64,000 bases of DNA, from NCBI RefSeq assembly GCF_002149965.1, contig NZ_MSQB01000004.1, forward strand, positions 62,001-126,000. The letters run 5' to 3'. This document shows positions 6,770 to 15,570 of this stretch, piece by piece. Position 1 is the stretch's first letter, and each line of letters opens with the position of its first letter. The notes under the pieces are model-generated. The model was given only the letters and a program-made list of their open reading frames with translations. It did not search any database and was not told the DNA's origin. The position numbers and the translations under genes were made by a program. Origin of the DNA: Novosphingobium panipatense (GTDB lineage Bacteria > Pseudomonadota > Alphaproteobacteria > Sphingomonadales > Sphingomonadaceae).

Positions 6770-8887
6770 TCAGCCCTCGATGCGCGAGAAGTCCGCGACC
6801 TTGTGGACTGCCGCACGGAAGCGATCGAGCAGGGCCAAGCGGGCCTGACGCTTGATCGGATCAGCGTCGTTGACGGTCACATCCTCGAAGAAGGCATCGA
6901 TCGGCGCGCGGAGCGAGGCCAGCGCCGTCATGGCCGCCGCGAAGTCCTCCGCCGAGACGGCCTGCGCCACTTCGGTTTCCGCCGAGGTGACGGCACCGAT
7001 CAGCGCCAGTTCCGCGGGCTCGGCCTGATAGGCGGGCGCCTGCTCGCTGGCGTGACGGTGCGCCATCTTGGCGGCAATCACTTCGGCAAGATCGGGATCC
7101 TCGACACCGGCCAGCGGATCTTCCTCTCCAGTGCGCGAAATCTCGCCCTCGACGCCGTGCCAGTCTTCCTTCTTGAGGATATTGGCCGCGCGCTTGTAGC
7201 CCGCCAGCAGGTTCACGCCGTCGTCGGTCGCGACGAAAGCCTGAAGCGCATGGACGCGGGCGAGCAGGCGAACGAGATCGTCCTCGCCGCCGAGCGCGAA
7301 GACCGCGTCGATCAGGTCGTGACGCACGCCCGCTTCCTTCTGCTGGACCTTGAGGCGGTCCGCGAAGAAGTCGAGCAGATCGCCCTCGGCCACACCGAAG
7401 CGCAAACCGTTATCGGTTATCAGGCGAATAATGCCCAGCGCGGCACGGCGCAGGGCAAAAGGATCCTTGGATCCGGTCGGCTTCTCGTCGATCGCGAAGA
7501 AGCTGCGCAGAGTATCCAGCTTGTCCGCGAGCGCCAACGCCACCGTCACCGGCGCGGTTGGCACTTCATCACTCTGACCGACCGGCTTGTAGTGATCGCG
7601 AATGGCATCGGCCACGGCATCCGGCAGACCTTCGGCACGGGCGTAATATCCGCCCATAAGTCCCTGAAGTTCAGGAAATTCTCCGACCATCTCGGTGACA
7701 AGATCGGCCTTGCAGAGTTCCGCCGCCTGACGCGCGAGCGCAGGATCACAGTTCGGCACCACGCCTTCGCTCGCCAGCCATTCGGCCAGCTTCGCCACGC
7801 GCTCGACCTTGTCGGCGACAGTGCCCAGCTTCTCGTGGAACGTGATGCGCGCCAGCTTTTCGGCGTGAACCGAAAGCAGAGTCTTGCGGTCCTGCTGCCA
7901 GAAGAAGCGGGCGTCCGAAAGACGCGCTGCCAGCACCTTGCGGTTGCCGTCCACGATCGCCGCACCATGATCGGTCGCGGCGATATTTGCCGTGCAAATG
8001 AAGGCGTTGGCAAGCGAACCTGCCGCGTCTTCGCAGACGAAATACTTCTGGTTCACGCGCGCGGTGAGCTGGATCGTCTCGGGCGGAACTTCCAGGAAGT
8101 CCTCCTCGAACCGACCGAGCAGCGGCACCGGCCATTCGGTGAGGCCCGCGTTCTCGATCACCAGGCCCTCGTCCTCGACCAGTACGAGACCCGCAGCGGC
8201 GGCGGCTTCACGCGCCTTGCTCCGCACGATGTCCTGGCGCTCCTCATGGTTCACGAGGACATGAGCGAGGCGCAGCTTGTCGGCATAGTCGTGGGCGCCG
8301 CCGATGGTGATCTCGCCGGGCGCGTGGAAACGATGGCCGAGCGTGACATAGCCCGAGCGGATGCCGCCCACTTCGCATTCGACCAGATCCTCGCCGAGGA
8401 TCGCGACGATGCCGGACAGCGGACGCACCCAGCGCAGCGACTCCGTCGAGATCGAGGCAGCGCCCCAGCGCTGCGACTTGGGCCAGGGGAAGTTGCGGAT
8501 GATCGCCGGGATCACTTCGGCGAGCACGTCCGCCACGGCACGGCCGGGCTTCTCGACGACGGCGAAATAGGTGTCCTTGCCCTTGAGGTCCCGGACTTCG
8601 AGCTGGTCCTTGGTCAGGCCGGTCTTGCGCAGGAAGCCTTCCAGCGCCTGTTCGGGTGCGCTCGTAGCCGGGCCCTTGGTTTCCTCATGCACTGCCTCGG
8701 TGGCGAGCGGCAGACCGCGCGCGATCAGTGCCAGACGGCGCGGGGTCGACCATACGGTGACTTCGCCCACGGCGACACCGGCGGCGGCCATGTCCTTGCG
8801 GAACAGCTTTTCAAGGTCGGCGCGGGCACCGGCCTGCATGCGGGCCGGGATTTCCTGCGAGCGCAGTTCGAGAAGGAAGTCGGTCAT
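6770..8887 (-). CDS. glyS: glycyl-tRNA synthetase beta subunit
   Basis: GlyS is the large subunit of the bacterial alpha2-beta2 glycyl-tRNA synthetase and binds tRNA-Gly. The product has 705 residues, the usual size. The N-terminus MTDFLLELRSQEIPARM is typical, and the family segment TARVNQKYFVCED is present near the middle. The C-terminal anticodon-binding region (DALR-like) ends the protein. The gene follows glyQ on the same strand, with 102 bp between them that hold REP-like palindromes. Confidence 0.95.
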   Translation of the reverse strand: MTDFLLELRSQEIPARMQAGARADLEKLFRKDMAAAGVAVGEVTVWSTPRRLALIARGLPLATEAVHEETKGPATSAPEQALEGFLRKTGLTKDQLEVRDLKGKDTYFAVVEKPGRAVADVLAEVIPAIIRNFPWPKSQRWGAASISTESLRWVRPLSGIVAILGEDLVECEVGGIRSGYVTLGHRFHAPGEITIGGAHDYADKLRLAHVLVNHEERQDIVRSKAREAAAAAGLVLVEDEGLVIENAGLTEWPVPLLGRFEEDFLEVPPETIQLTARVNQKYFVCEDAAGSLANAFICTANIAATDHGAAIVDGNRKVLAARLSDARFFWQQDRKTLLSVHAEKLARITFHEKLGTVADKVERVAKLAEWLASEGVVPNCDPALARQAAELCKADLVTEMVGEFPELQGLMGGYYARAEGLPDAVADAIRDHYKPVGQSDEVPTAPVTVALALADKLDTLRSFFAIDEKPTGSKDPFALRRAALGIIRLITDNGLRFGVAEGDLLDFFADRLKVQQKEAGVRHDLIDAVFALGGEDDLVRLLARVHALQAFVATDDGVNLLAGYKRAANILKKEDWHGVEGEISRTGEEDPLAGVEDPDLAEVIAAKMAHRHASEQAPAYQAEPAELALIGAVTSAETEVAQAVSAEDFAAAMTALASLRAPIDAFFEDVTVNDADPIKRQARLALLDRFRAAVHKVADFSRIEG

Positions 8888-8921
8888 GTCAGAGGGCCGT
8901 TCGACGAATGGTGGAGAGCAG

Positions 8922-8984
8922 GTCCTGCGACAGGCTCAGGACGCGCGGAAGTTGAGCGGCGATCCGCTCAGGCTGAGCTTGTCC
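8922..8984. repeat. REP-like palindromic repeat pair between glyQ and glyS
   Basis: Two palindromic units lie in the 102-bp gap: GTCCTGCGACAGGCTCAGGAC (8922-8942, first and last six bases pairing) and GCTCAGGCTGAGC followed by TTGTCC (8966-8984). I know similar sequences, built on GACAGGCTCAGGAC and GACAAGCTCAGCCTGAGC, as dispersed repeats in sphingomonad and related genomes. The transcript would form two hairpins here. Confidence 0.6.
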
Positions 8985-8989
8985 AAGCG

Positions 8990-9895
8990 TCATACGGTCC
9001 ACCCCGGGAACTTGGCTTCCCATTCGGCCTTGTTCTTCTCGATCCAGGCCTCGCACGATCCCTTGGCGAGATCGCGGACGCGGCCGATGTAGCTGGCGCG
9101 TTCCTGCACGGAGATCACGCCGCGTGCCTGAAGCAGGTTGAAGAGATGGCTGGCCTCGATCGCCTGGTCGTAGGCGGCGAGCGGGATTTCCGCCTCGATG
9201 CAGCGCATGCATTCGGCTTCGGCAGCCTTGAAGCCCGCGAAGAGCGCCTCGGTATCGGCGATCTCGAAGTTGTACTTCGACATCTGCTGCTCGTTGGCGA
9301 GGAACACGTCGCCGTAGCTGACGCCCTCGTTATTGAAGCGCAAGTCGTAGACGCGGTCGACGCCCTGGATGTACATGGCAAGGCGTTCAAGGCCGTACGT
9401 CAACTCGCCCGCGACCGGCTTGCAATCGAACCCGCCGACCTGCTGGAAGTAGGTGAACTGCGTCACTTCCATGCCGTCGCACCAGACTTCCCAGCCCAGC
9501 CCCCAGGCCCCGAGCGTCGGGCTTTCCCAGTCGTCCTCCACGAAGCGGATGTCGTGCGCCAGCGGGTCCACGCCGATCGCGGCGAGGCTGGCGAGGTAGA
9601 GTTCCTGAAGATTGTCCGGGTTCGGCTTCAGGATCACCTGATACTGGTAATAGTGCTGAAGGCGGTTCGGGTTCTCGCCATAGCGGCCGTCGGTGGGACG
9701 GCGCGAAGGCTGGACATAGGCGGCCTTCCACGGCTCGGGCCCGAGCGCGCGCAGCGTGGTCGCCGGGTGGAACGTCCCTGCCCCCATGCGCATGTCATAG
9801 GGCTGAAGAATGAGGCAGCCCTGCGCGCTCCAGAAATTGTGGAGCGTCAGGATCATGTCCTGGAAACTGAGCGGCTGCTGCGCTGCGGTCGACAT
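8990..9895 (-). CDS. glyQ: glycyl-tRNA synthetase alpha subunit
   Basis: GlyQ is the catalytic alpha subunit that activates glycine. Family stretches are plain: [34 protein letters not shown] and [21 protein letters not shown] chose the ATG at 9895 ([11 protein letters not shown]), which gives 301 residues as in other GlyQ proteins. The frame stays open to 9967, but the extra 24 residues are not GlyQ-like. It precedes glyS on the same strand. Confidence 0.95.
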   Translation of the reverse strand: MSTAAQQPLSFQDMILTLHNFWSAQGCLILQPYDMRMGAGTFHPATTLRALGPEPWKAAYVQPSRRPTDGRYGENPNRLQHYYQYQVILKPNPDNLQELYLASLAAIGVDPLAHDIRFVEDDWESPTLGAWGLGWEVWCDGMEVTQFTYFQQVGGFDCKPVAGELTYGLERLAMYIQGVDRVYDLRFNNEGVSYGDVFLANEQQMSKYNFEIADTEALFAGFKAAEAECMRCIEAEIPLAAYDQAIEASHLFNLLQARGVISVQERASYIGRVRDLAKGSCEAWIEKNKAEWEAKFPGWTV

Positions 9896-10073
9896 CGAAA
9901 TCCCGTCAAAACTCTTGGCTTCGCGGCCTTTGGCGGATCGAACCCGGCAAATCAACCGCGCAAGCACCAGTTAAAACCGACCTGACGCTACCGGAAACCC
10001 GCGCCTGCGGCTATCTCCCGGCGGAAGAGCGCTGTTATGCGGCGCGTTTGCCCTTTCCTGCCAAGGAAACCCG

Positions 10074-11000
10074 ATGATTTCTTACCGGTCCCACAAGCGG
10101 TTCCTCCTTTCCGCTTTCGCCCCGCTTTTCCTGTTTGCACCACCGGCACTGGCCCAGGATGCCGCGCCCACCGCCGCGCCGCGCACCGAGACTGCTGCTC
10201 CAGCCCGGCCCGCCCTCTGGAAGATCGCGGACAAGGACACGACGATCTATCTCTTCGGCACAATCCATATCCTGCCGGAGAACGTGGCGTGGTTCCAAGG
10301 TCCGGTGAAGCAGGCCTTCGAGGCGGCAGACCTCCTGGTGACGGAAACCACCCTGGATTCACCGGCAAGCCTCCAGCAGGTCTTCATCGACAAGGGCATC
10401 CGCCACGACGGCAAGACCTTGCGCGAGGTCCTAAGCGTGAAGGAACGCGGAAATCTAGAAAAAGCGCTTGTTAATTCGGGCCTTGCCAAGAAATCCTTCG
10501 ATCAGTTCCAGCCCTGGTACGCTGGCCTCGTGCTATCTCTCCTGCCTCTGAAGGCAGCGGGCTATGACCAGTCGAACGGTATCGAGACGCAGATCGAAGC
10601 CAAGGCGGCGGCTAGCGGGATTGCCCGGCATCCGCTGGAGACGGCAGACTATCAGATTGGCCTCTTCGCCGGTCTTCCCGAGAAGAGCCAACGCAATTAT
10701 CTCAATGAGGTAATCGAACAACTTCCCACTCTGCGTGAGGATATCGCCAAGCTGGTAGAGGCCTGGAAGGCGGGGCAGGCCGAGGAACTGGCAAAGCTGC
10801 TCAACGAGGACGAGTCGGACGAAAGGATGCGCAAAGTACTCATCACCGATCGCAACAAGGCCTGGGCCAAGTGGCTCAAGACCCGCCTTGCCGAACCGGG
10901 CGTGGTCTTCGTGGCGGTGGGCGCCGGACATCTCGCTGGGCGCGGAAGCGTGCAGGACGAACTGGCCAAGGCCGGGCTCCGCTCGTCCCGGGTGCAATAA
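10074..11000 (+). CDS. TraB/GumN family protein (first of tandem pair)
   Basis: The 308-residue protein starts with a signal peptide ending near ALA-QD (residue 28), so it is exported. The TraB/GumN core has the paired motifs LFGTIHILP near residue 60 and GAGHLAGRGSV near the C-terminus. These belong to the Tiki/TraB fold, some members of which are metalloproteases. AAGGA precedes the ATG by 7 nt. A second family member starts only a few bases after the stop. The function of bacterial GumN-like proteins is not settled. Confidence 0.85.
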   Translation: MISYRSHKRFLLSAFAPLFLFAPPALAQDAAPTAAPRTETAAPARPALWKIADKDTTIYLFGTIHILPENVAWFQGPVKQAFEAADLLVTETTLDSPASLQQVFIDKGIRHDGKTLREVLSVKERGNLEKALVNSGLAKKSFDQFQPWYAGLVLSLLPLKAAGYDQSNGIETQIEAKAAASGIARHPLETADYQIGLFAGLPEKSQRNYLNEVIEQLPTLREDIAKLVEAWKAGQAEELAKLLNEDESDERMRKVLITDRNKAWAKWLKTRLAEPGVVFVAVGAGHLAGRGSVQDELAKAGLRSSRVQ

Positions 11001-11003
11001 CCT

Positions 11004-11867
11004 GTGGTCGGGCCTTTCCCGAGGATGGCCCTGCTGGCCGCCGCACTTGCGCTTTTCGCGTGCAGCCCGAGCCCCGAAGCAGCGAAACCGGCCCTCTGGC
11101 ATGTCGAGAGTCCGCAGGGAGAGACGGCATGGCTCTTCGGCACGATCCATAGCGCCAAGGCGCCGCTGGCCTGGCAGACCGGCAAGGTCAGGCAGGCGAT
11201 GGACGATTCGAACGCGATCATTGTCGAAGTCGGCAATCTCGCGGAGGAAAGCGAGGTGGCCGCCACTTTCGCCCGCCTTGCCCGTAGCGAGGGGCAGCCA
11301 CCGCTTTCGCAGCGAATTGCCGCAAGGGAGCGTCCTGCCCTCGAAGCCCTGCTCGGCAAGAGCGGCTATTCCGACGGCGACTTTGCGGCGATGGACACCT
11401 GGGCGGCGGCCCTCACCGTGGCGCAGGCAGGCGCGAACAAGGACGAGGCCCGCAACGGCGTGGACCGGGGGGTGATCGCCGCGGCCGGAAATCGCCCCGT
11501 CATCGAACTTGAAGGTGCGGCAAAACAGCTGGGGCTGTTCGATTCCCTCCCCGAGCGCGAGCAGCGCGATCTCCTGTCGGCCGTGGTCGCGGACGCGAAT
11601 CGTTCCGATGCCGATCTTGCGGCAAGCTGGCGCAAGGGCGACATGAAGGCCATCGAATCCGAAACGCGCCGCGGGCTGCTGGCCGATCCAGAGCTGCGGG
11701 CAGTCCTGTTCGTCGGGCGCAATCGCGACTGGACGGCGCAGATCGCCAATGCCGTCGACAGCGGCAGGCGGCCTTTCGTGGCGGTAGGGGCCGCTCACAT
11801 GGCGGGGCCGGAAGGCATTCCGGCAATGCTGGCGCAGAAAGGCTATACCGTGACGCGCATCCAGTGA
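11004..11867 (+). CDS. TraB/GumN family lipoprotein (second of tandem pair)
   Basis: This is a diverged relative of the preceding gene. The N-terminus has a lipobox-like LFAC, so the protein is probably a lipoprotein. The core motifs are [11 protein letters not shown] and [16 protein letters not shown] start at 11004 gives 287 residues with an Arg ahead of the hydrophobic core. The ATG at 11025 is the alternative, although GAGG directly abuts it. The 3-nt gap to the first gene indicates one operon. Divergence between the two copies is high, so the duplication is old. Confidence 0.8.
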   Translation: MVGPFPRMALLAAALALFACSPSPEAAKPALWHVESPQGETAWLFGTIHSAKAPLAWQTGKVRQAMDDSNAIIVEVGNLAEESEVAATFARLARSEGQPPLSQRIAARERPALEALLGKSGYSDGDFAAMDTWAAALTVAQAGANKDEARNGVDRGVIAAAGNRPVIELEGAAKQLGLFDSLPEREQRDLLSAVVADANRSDADLAASWRKGDMKAIESETRRGLLADPELRAVLFVGRNRDWTAQIANAVDSGRRPFVAVGAAHMAGPEGIPAMLAQKGYTVTRIQ

Positions 11868-11870
11868 TGC

Positions 11871-11912
11871 AGGCAACGATCCCTGGCCGCAATCGCCGGA
11901 TGCTTGCCTTTT
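11871..11912 (+). terminator. Rho-independent terminator
   Basis: AGGCAACGATCC (11871-11882) pairs with GGATGCTTGCCT (11898-11909) at 10 of 12 positions, followed by TTT. It ends the TraB/GumN pair. Confidence 0.5.
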
Positions 11913-12036
11913 CCCGCATTTCGCATTAAGGGCGCCCGCTTCCCGTCATGGTCATCCCTGGAGGCGTGGCGGGGCGGTGCGGGCCGGTACGCGGTTCGTA
12001 TCCGAACATTATCCAGTTTTCGAAAGGCAAGTCCAC

Positions 12037-12651
12037 ATGAGCGATACGCTTAACCTGCCGGCCGAGACGCGTGATCGGGCTGGCAAGGGAGCCTCCCGTG
12101 CTCTGCGTCGCGATGGCCGCGTCCCCGCCGTTATCTATGGTGGTAACGAAGAACCCCTCGCAATCCACGTCGAGGAAAAGGAGCTGGCTCGCCAGCTTGG
12201 AACCGGTCACTTCTTCAACTCGATCATCGAAGTCGAAGTCGGCGGCAAGAAGTTCCGGACGCAGCCCAAGGACGTTGCCTTCCACCCCGTGTCGGATCGT
12301 CCGCTTCACGCTGACTTCCTGCGCGTCGTCAAGGGCGCAACCGTTCACGTCAACGTGCCGGTCGTCTTCGCCAACGAAGAAGCCTCGCCGGGCCTGAAGC
12401 GCGGCGGCGTGCTGAACGTCGTTCGCCACGACCTCGAACTGGTCTGCGACGCCGAGAAGATCCCGCACGAGATCGTCATCGACGTGACCGGCTTCGACGT
12501 GGGCGAATCGATCCACGCCAGCCACGTGAAGCTTCCCGCCGGCGTCGAGAACGCGATCACCGACCGTGACTTCACGATCGCCACGATCGCTGCACCTTCG
12601 GCTCTGAAGAGCTCGGAAGGCGACACGACGAAGGAAGGCGAAGGCGAGTAA
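12037..12651 (+). CDS. rplY: 50S ribosomal protein L25 (Ctc form)
   Basis: L25 binds 5S rRNA in the large ribosomal subunit. The 204-residue protein is the long form: an N-terminal 5S-binding domain ([20 protein letters not shown]) followed by the Ctc-type C-terminal beta domain. The C-terminus is acidic ([11 protein letters not shown]). I chose the ATG at 12037, with AAAGG 9 nt upstream; the frame runs open further left without family similarity. The rplY-pth order is widely conserved. Confidence 0.95.
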   Translation: MSDTLNLPAETRDRAGKGASRALRRDGRVPAVIYGGNEEPLAIHVEEKELARQLGTGHFFNSIIEVEVGGKKFRTQPKDVAFHPVSDRPLHADFLRVVKGATVHVNVPVVFANEEASPGLKRGGVLNVVRHDLELVCDAEKIPHEIVIDVTGFDVGESIHASHVKLPAGVENAITDRDFTIATIAAPSALKSSEGDTTKEGEGE

Positions 12652-12680
12652 TTTCGCCTCACGCTATCTTCGGATAAAGG

Positions 12681-12726
12681 AACGGCCTCTCCCGCCCCGG
12701 CAAACCGGCGAGCAGGAGGGGCCGTT
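12681..12726 (+). terminator. intercistronic stem-loop between rplY and pth
   Basis: AACGGCCTCTCC (12681-12692) pairs with GGAGGGGCCGTT (12715-12726), with one G-U pair and a loop of about 22 nt. Only TTT without a longer T-run follows, so it may attenuate rather than fully stop transcription into pth. Confidence 0.5.
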
Positions 12727-12754
12727 TCGCGTTCACAATACAGGATTTTTCGTC

Positions 12755-13324
12755 ATGCAGCTCTGGGTTGGCCTCGGCAATCCCGGTCCCCAATATTCGC
12801 TGAACCGCCACAACGTGGGCTTCATGGCGATCGATGCGATTTCGGAAGTTCACGGCTTCGGACCGACGCAGAAGAAGTTTCAGGGCTGGCTTCAGGAAGG
12901 CCGCATCGGCAGCGAGAAGATCCTGCTGCTCAAGCCCGCAACGTTCATGAACGAAAGCGGCCGCGCCGTTGGCGAAGCCATGCGCTTCTACAAGCTGGCG
13001 CTGTCCGACCTCACCGTATTCCACGACGAACTGGATCTGGCGCCCTTCAAGGTCAAGGTGAAGCAAGGCGGCGGCCATGCGGGACACAACGGCCTGCGCT
13101 CGATCGACCAGCACCTTGGCCCCGACTTTCGCCGCATCCGGCTGGGCATCGGCCATCCCGGCCACAAGGACCGCGTCCATGGCTACGTTCTGGGCAACTA
13201 TGCCAAGGCGGACATGGACCCGCTAGCCGACATGCTGGGCGCCGTGGCCGGAGAAGCCGACAGGCTCTCGGCAGGCGACGACGTCCGCTTCATGAACGAC
13301 GTGGCACTCCGCCAGCAGGACTGA
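12755..13324 (+). CDS. pth: peptidyl-tRNA hydrolase
   Basis: Pth frees tRNA from peptidyl-tRNA that has dropped off the ribosome. At 189 residues it has the normal length. The catalytic histidine is H19 in SLNRHNVGF. The conserved FMNESG, HDELDL and GGGHAGHNGLRS segments carry the other active-site residues. It lies 103 bp after rplY, probably in the same operon. Confidence 0.96.
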   Translation: MQLWVGLGNPGPQYSLNRHNVGFMAIDAISEVHGFGPTQKKFQGWLQEGRIGSEKILLLKPATFMNESGRAVGEAMRFYKLALSDLTVFHDELDLAPFKVKVKQGGGHAGHNGLRSIDQHLGPDFRRIRLGIGHPGHKDRVHGYVLGNYAKADMDPLADMLGAVAGEADRLSAGDDVRFMNDVALRQQD

Positions 13325-13427
13325 TCTGCCGGATTAGCTACCTAATACCGCAAATTAGTGTCGGGTTAGCTTACAAATGCGTCCGTTCGGCGACTTGCGG
13401 ACAAGCCAGATCCCCGGATTTCCGATG

Positions 13428-13446
13428 TTGGCACGGCTATTGCTTA
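13428..13446 (+). promoter_or_regulatory. sigma-54 (RpoN) promoter, -24/-12
   Basis: TTGGCACGGCTATTGCTTA matches the RpoN consensus TGGCACG-N4-TTGCW at every fixed position, with the GG and GC dinucleotides exactly 10 nt apart (13430-13431 and 13442-13443). It lies 53 bp before the ATG of the PEP-CTERM gene. RpoN promoters need an enhancer-binding activator, which is not encoded nearby. Confidence 0.85.
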
Positions 13447-13498
13447 GTTGGTTGCGATCCATTCGGAACATGCCCATTCGGCAAACAGGGGAATAGTT

Positions 13499-13873
13499 AT
13501 GATCCGCAAGTCCACGCTCGCACTGGCCCTCGCCGCCGGCACCACGCTCGCTTTCGCCACGCCTGCCCAGGCCACCTGGGGTTGGGGCTGGGGTGGCGGC
13601 AACAGCGGCTGCGGCTGGGGCAAGAAGAACTGCGGCTCCAGCAGCAGCTCGGGCGGCAACACCTCCACCTCCGGCGGCACGACGACCACTTCGGGTGGGA
13701 CGACTTCGGGCGGAAATACCAGCACGTCCGGTGGCACCACGACTTCGGGCGGAACCTCGGGCGGTTCGACTTCGGGTGGCAGCACCGCCGTGCCGGAACC
13801 CGGCATGCTGGGCATGATGGGCCTTGGCCTGCTCGGCCTGGCCTACGCACGCCGCCGCAAGACCCGCGACTGA
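13499..13873 (+). CDS. PEP-CTERM sorting domain protein, Gly/Ser/Thr-rich
   Basis: This 124-residue exported protein has a signal peptide (residues 1-26, ending AQA). A W/G-rich stretch (residues 27-46) comes next, then about 50 residues of GGTTTSGG-type low complexity. The C-terminus is a PEP-CTERM anchor: VPEP at 98-101, a hydrophobic segment, then ARRRK. Such tails are recognised and cut by exosortase and tie proteins to exopolysaccharide or matrix. AGGGGAA lies 5 nt before the ATG. No exosortase gene is in the window. The Thr/Ser repeats may be glycosylated, which is inference. Confidence 0.88.
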   Translation: MIRKSTLALALAAGTTLAFATPAQATWGWGWGGGNSGCGWGKKNCGSSSSSGGNTSTSGGTTTTSGGTTSGGNTSTSGGTTTSGGTSGGSTSGGSTAVPEPGMLGMMGLGLLGLAYARRRKTRD

Positions 13874-13888
13874 TCGGGATACGGCGAT

Positions 13889-13915
13889 GGCCCTGAAGTC
13901 AGGGCCGGTATTTTT
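13889..13915 (+). terminator. Rho-independent terminator
   Basis: GGCCCTG (13889-13895) pairs with CAGGGCC (13900-13906), and GGTATTTTT follows. It ends the PEP-CTERM gene ahead of the convergent TPR gene. Confidence 0.75.
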
Positions 13916-13933
13916 CGAGCCGCTGCCGGTATT

Positions 13934-15457
13934 TCAACCGGCGGCGGCTTTCGCTTTCTGGAGGTCGCGGGCTATATCGGCATTGCGAGGGTCCGCCTCG
14001 GCCGCCGCTTCCAGCAGGCTTCGCGCTCCAGCCAGATCGACACCCAGTTCAAGCCGCACCAATGCCGCCGCGTGCATGTAGGCGGGATTGTCTGCATCCT
14101 GCGCCAAGGCCCGGTCGGCATAGGCGATAGCCTCGCGAGGGCGCCCCAGACCGGCCGAAGCCCAGGCGAGACGCCCCAGCACTTCAGCATCCTCCCCTCC
14201 GGCAAGCAATCGGGTATAGACCGCGCGCGCCTCGCTCCAGTCCTGTCGATCGAGAGCGGCCTGCCCCTTCTCGATCAGTTCCACGGTCTGCTTCATGCGC
14301 CGGGGATCGAGCCGAGCCTTCAAAGCATCGGCCTTCGGATCGCCGGAGGCGCGCGCCGCCTTTTCGGCGATCGCAAGAACCTCGGCAGGCGCGAGAGGAC
14401 TGGCGCTCAGCGGCTCCAGCGTTCTCCATGCCCCGCTGGCATCGCCGGTCGCCAGCATCGCTTCGCCCAGCATCGCGCGGCAATAGGGGTTGCCCGGGTC
14501 CAGCAGTGTCGCCCGGCTGAACAGGACGCGCGCCTGCTCGGCCTGACCGAGCCGCAGCAGAGCTTCTCCATAAGCGAGACCCTGCGGCGATGCAGGATCG
14601 AGCCCCGCCTCCTGGCCTTGCAGCGTGAGGCGGATCTTCTCCCAATCGCCCCGCTGCGCCATCAGCCGGATACGCAGATTTTCGACACGGGAATCGGACG
14701 GCTTCACCTTGCCCGCCTTGTCGACCAGATCCGCCGCCTCATCGATTTTGCCCTCGGAACCATAGGTCTCGGCCAGCGCCAGCATCGGCTCTATCCGGTT
14801 CGGATAGGCAGCGATCGCCCGGCGATAGGCACCGATAGCGCGTTCTGTCTCCCCGCGCGCGGAAGCCAGATCGCCAGAGAGCACGAGAGTGTTGTAGGAG
14901 TCCTTCGCAAACATCTGCATTCGCGAGAGAATTTTCTCCGCCAGAGCCAAGTCGCCGTTCCCCAGCGCAAAACGCGCATAGGCGACGGCCAGCGGCAGAT
15001 TGTCGCCCACACCCATGCCCTGCTCGAAGGCTTGAGCGGCCGCGTTTTTCTCTCCCATGGCAAGATGAGCCTCGCCGCGCAGTCGCCAGGCATCGGTGTC
15101 GAAATCGTTTACAATGCGCGCAATCGCGTCCTTCGGACGACCTCGGACAAGCAGAGCGCCCGCCTTCAGCCGGTTCAGCACCTTCCCGTCGCCGCCCGCT
15201 GCCGCGAAACGGGACATGGCCCGATCCGCCGCATCCGCATTGCCAAGGGCAATTTCGGCCCTCGCAAGCAATTGCAGCGCATCGAGATTTTCCGGCTCGT
15301 TTTCGAGCACTTCGAGCACACTGGAACGCGCGGCCTCATAGTCCTGAGCGCCAATGGCCGTCTGCGCGGCATCGAACGGGGCTGGTCCACGCTCGCCGCA
15401 AGCTGAAAGCGCGGCGAATGCCGAAACGATCAGGAAGAGGTTGCCCAAGGCTTTCAT
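13934..15457 (-). CDS. TPR-repeat lipoprotein
   Basis: This 507-residue protein has a lipoprotein signal with lipobox LSAC (C20). Nearly the whole mature part is tetratricopeptide-like helical repeats (for example DYEAARSSVLEVLENEPENLDALQLLARAEIALGN). It resembles the TPR lipoproteins linked to PEP-CTERM/exosortase systems (PrsT type) but is shorter than the roughly 900-residue classic form. It faces the PEP-CTERM gene tail to tail. A role in outer-membrane polysaccharide or protein export is plausible but not shown. Confidence 0.75.
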   Translation of the reverse strand: MKALGNLFLIVSAFAALSACGERGPAPFDAAQTAIGAQDYEAARSSVLEVLENEPENLDALQLLARAEIALGNADAADRAMSRFAAAGGDGKVLNRLKAGALLVRGRPKDAIARIVNDFDTDAWRLRGEAHLAMGEKNAAAQAFEQGMGVGDNLPLAVAYARFALGNGDLALAEKILSRMQMFAKDSYNTLVLSGDLASARGETERAIGAYRRAIAAYPNRIEPMLALAETYGSEGKIDEAADLVDKAGKVKPSDSRVENLRIRLMAQRGDWEKIRLTLQGQEAGLDPASPQGLAYGEALLRLGQAEQARVLFSRATLLDPGNPYCRAMLGEAMLATGDASGAWRTLEPLSASPLAPAEVLAIAEKAARASGDPKADALKARLDPRRMKQTVELIEKGQAALDRQDWSEARAVYTRLLAGGEDAEVLGRLAWASAGLGRPREAIAYADRALAQDADNPAYMHAAALVRLELGVDLAGARSLLEAAAEADPRNADIARDLQKAKAAAG

Positions 15458-15570
15458 CGCGCCGGTCTAGCCAGCAAGCTCTGAAGTTTCCATGAAACGA
15501 GCGCGGCAACTGGTAATACCCGCGCAGGGGCGCTAAGGCGCGGCCCATACATTTCTTCCCGGAGTTACAC

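Noticed and set aside
6803..9985. A 1060-codon open frame on the plus strand opposite glyS and glyQ
   Set aside because: Its translation is Arg/Gly/His-rich with no family motif, and it mirrors two clear genes. GC-rich genes commonly leave such open antisense frames.
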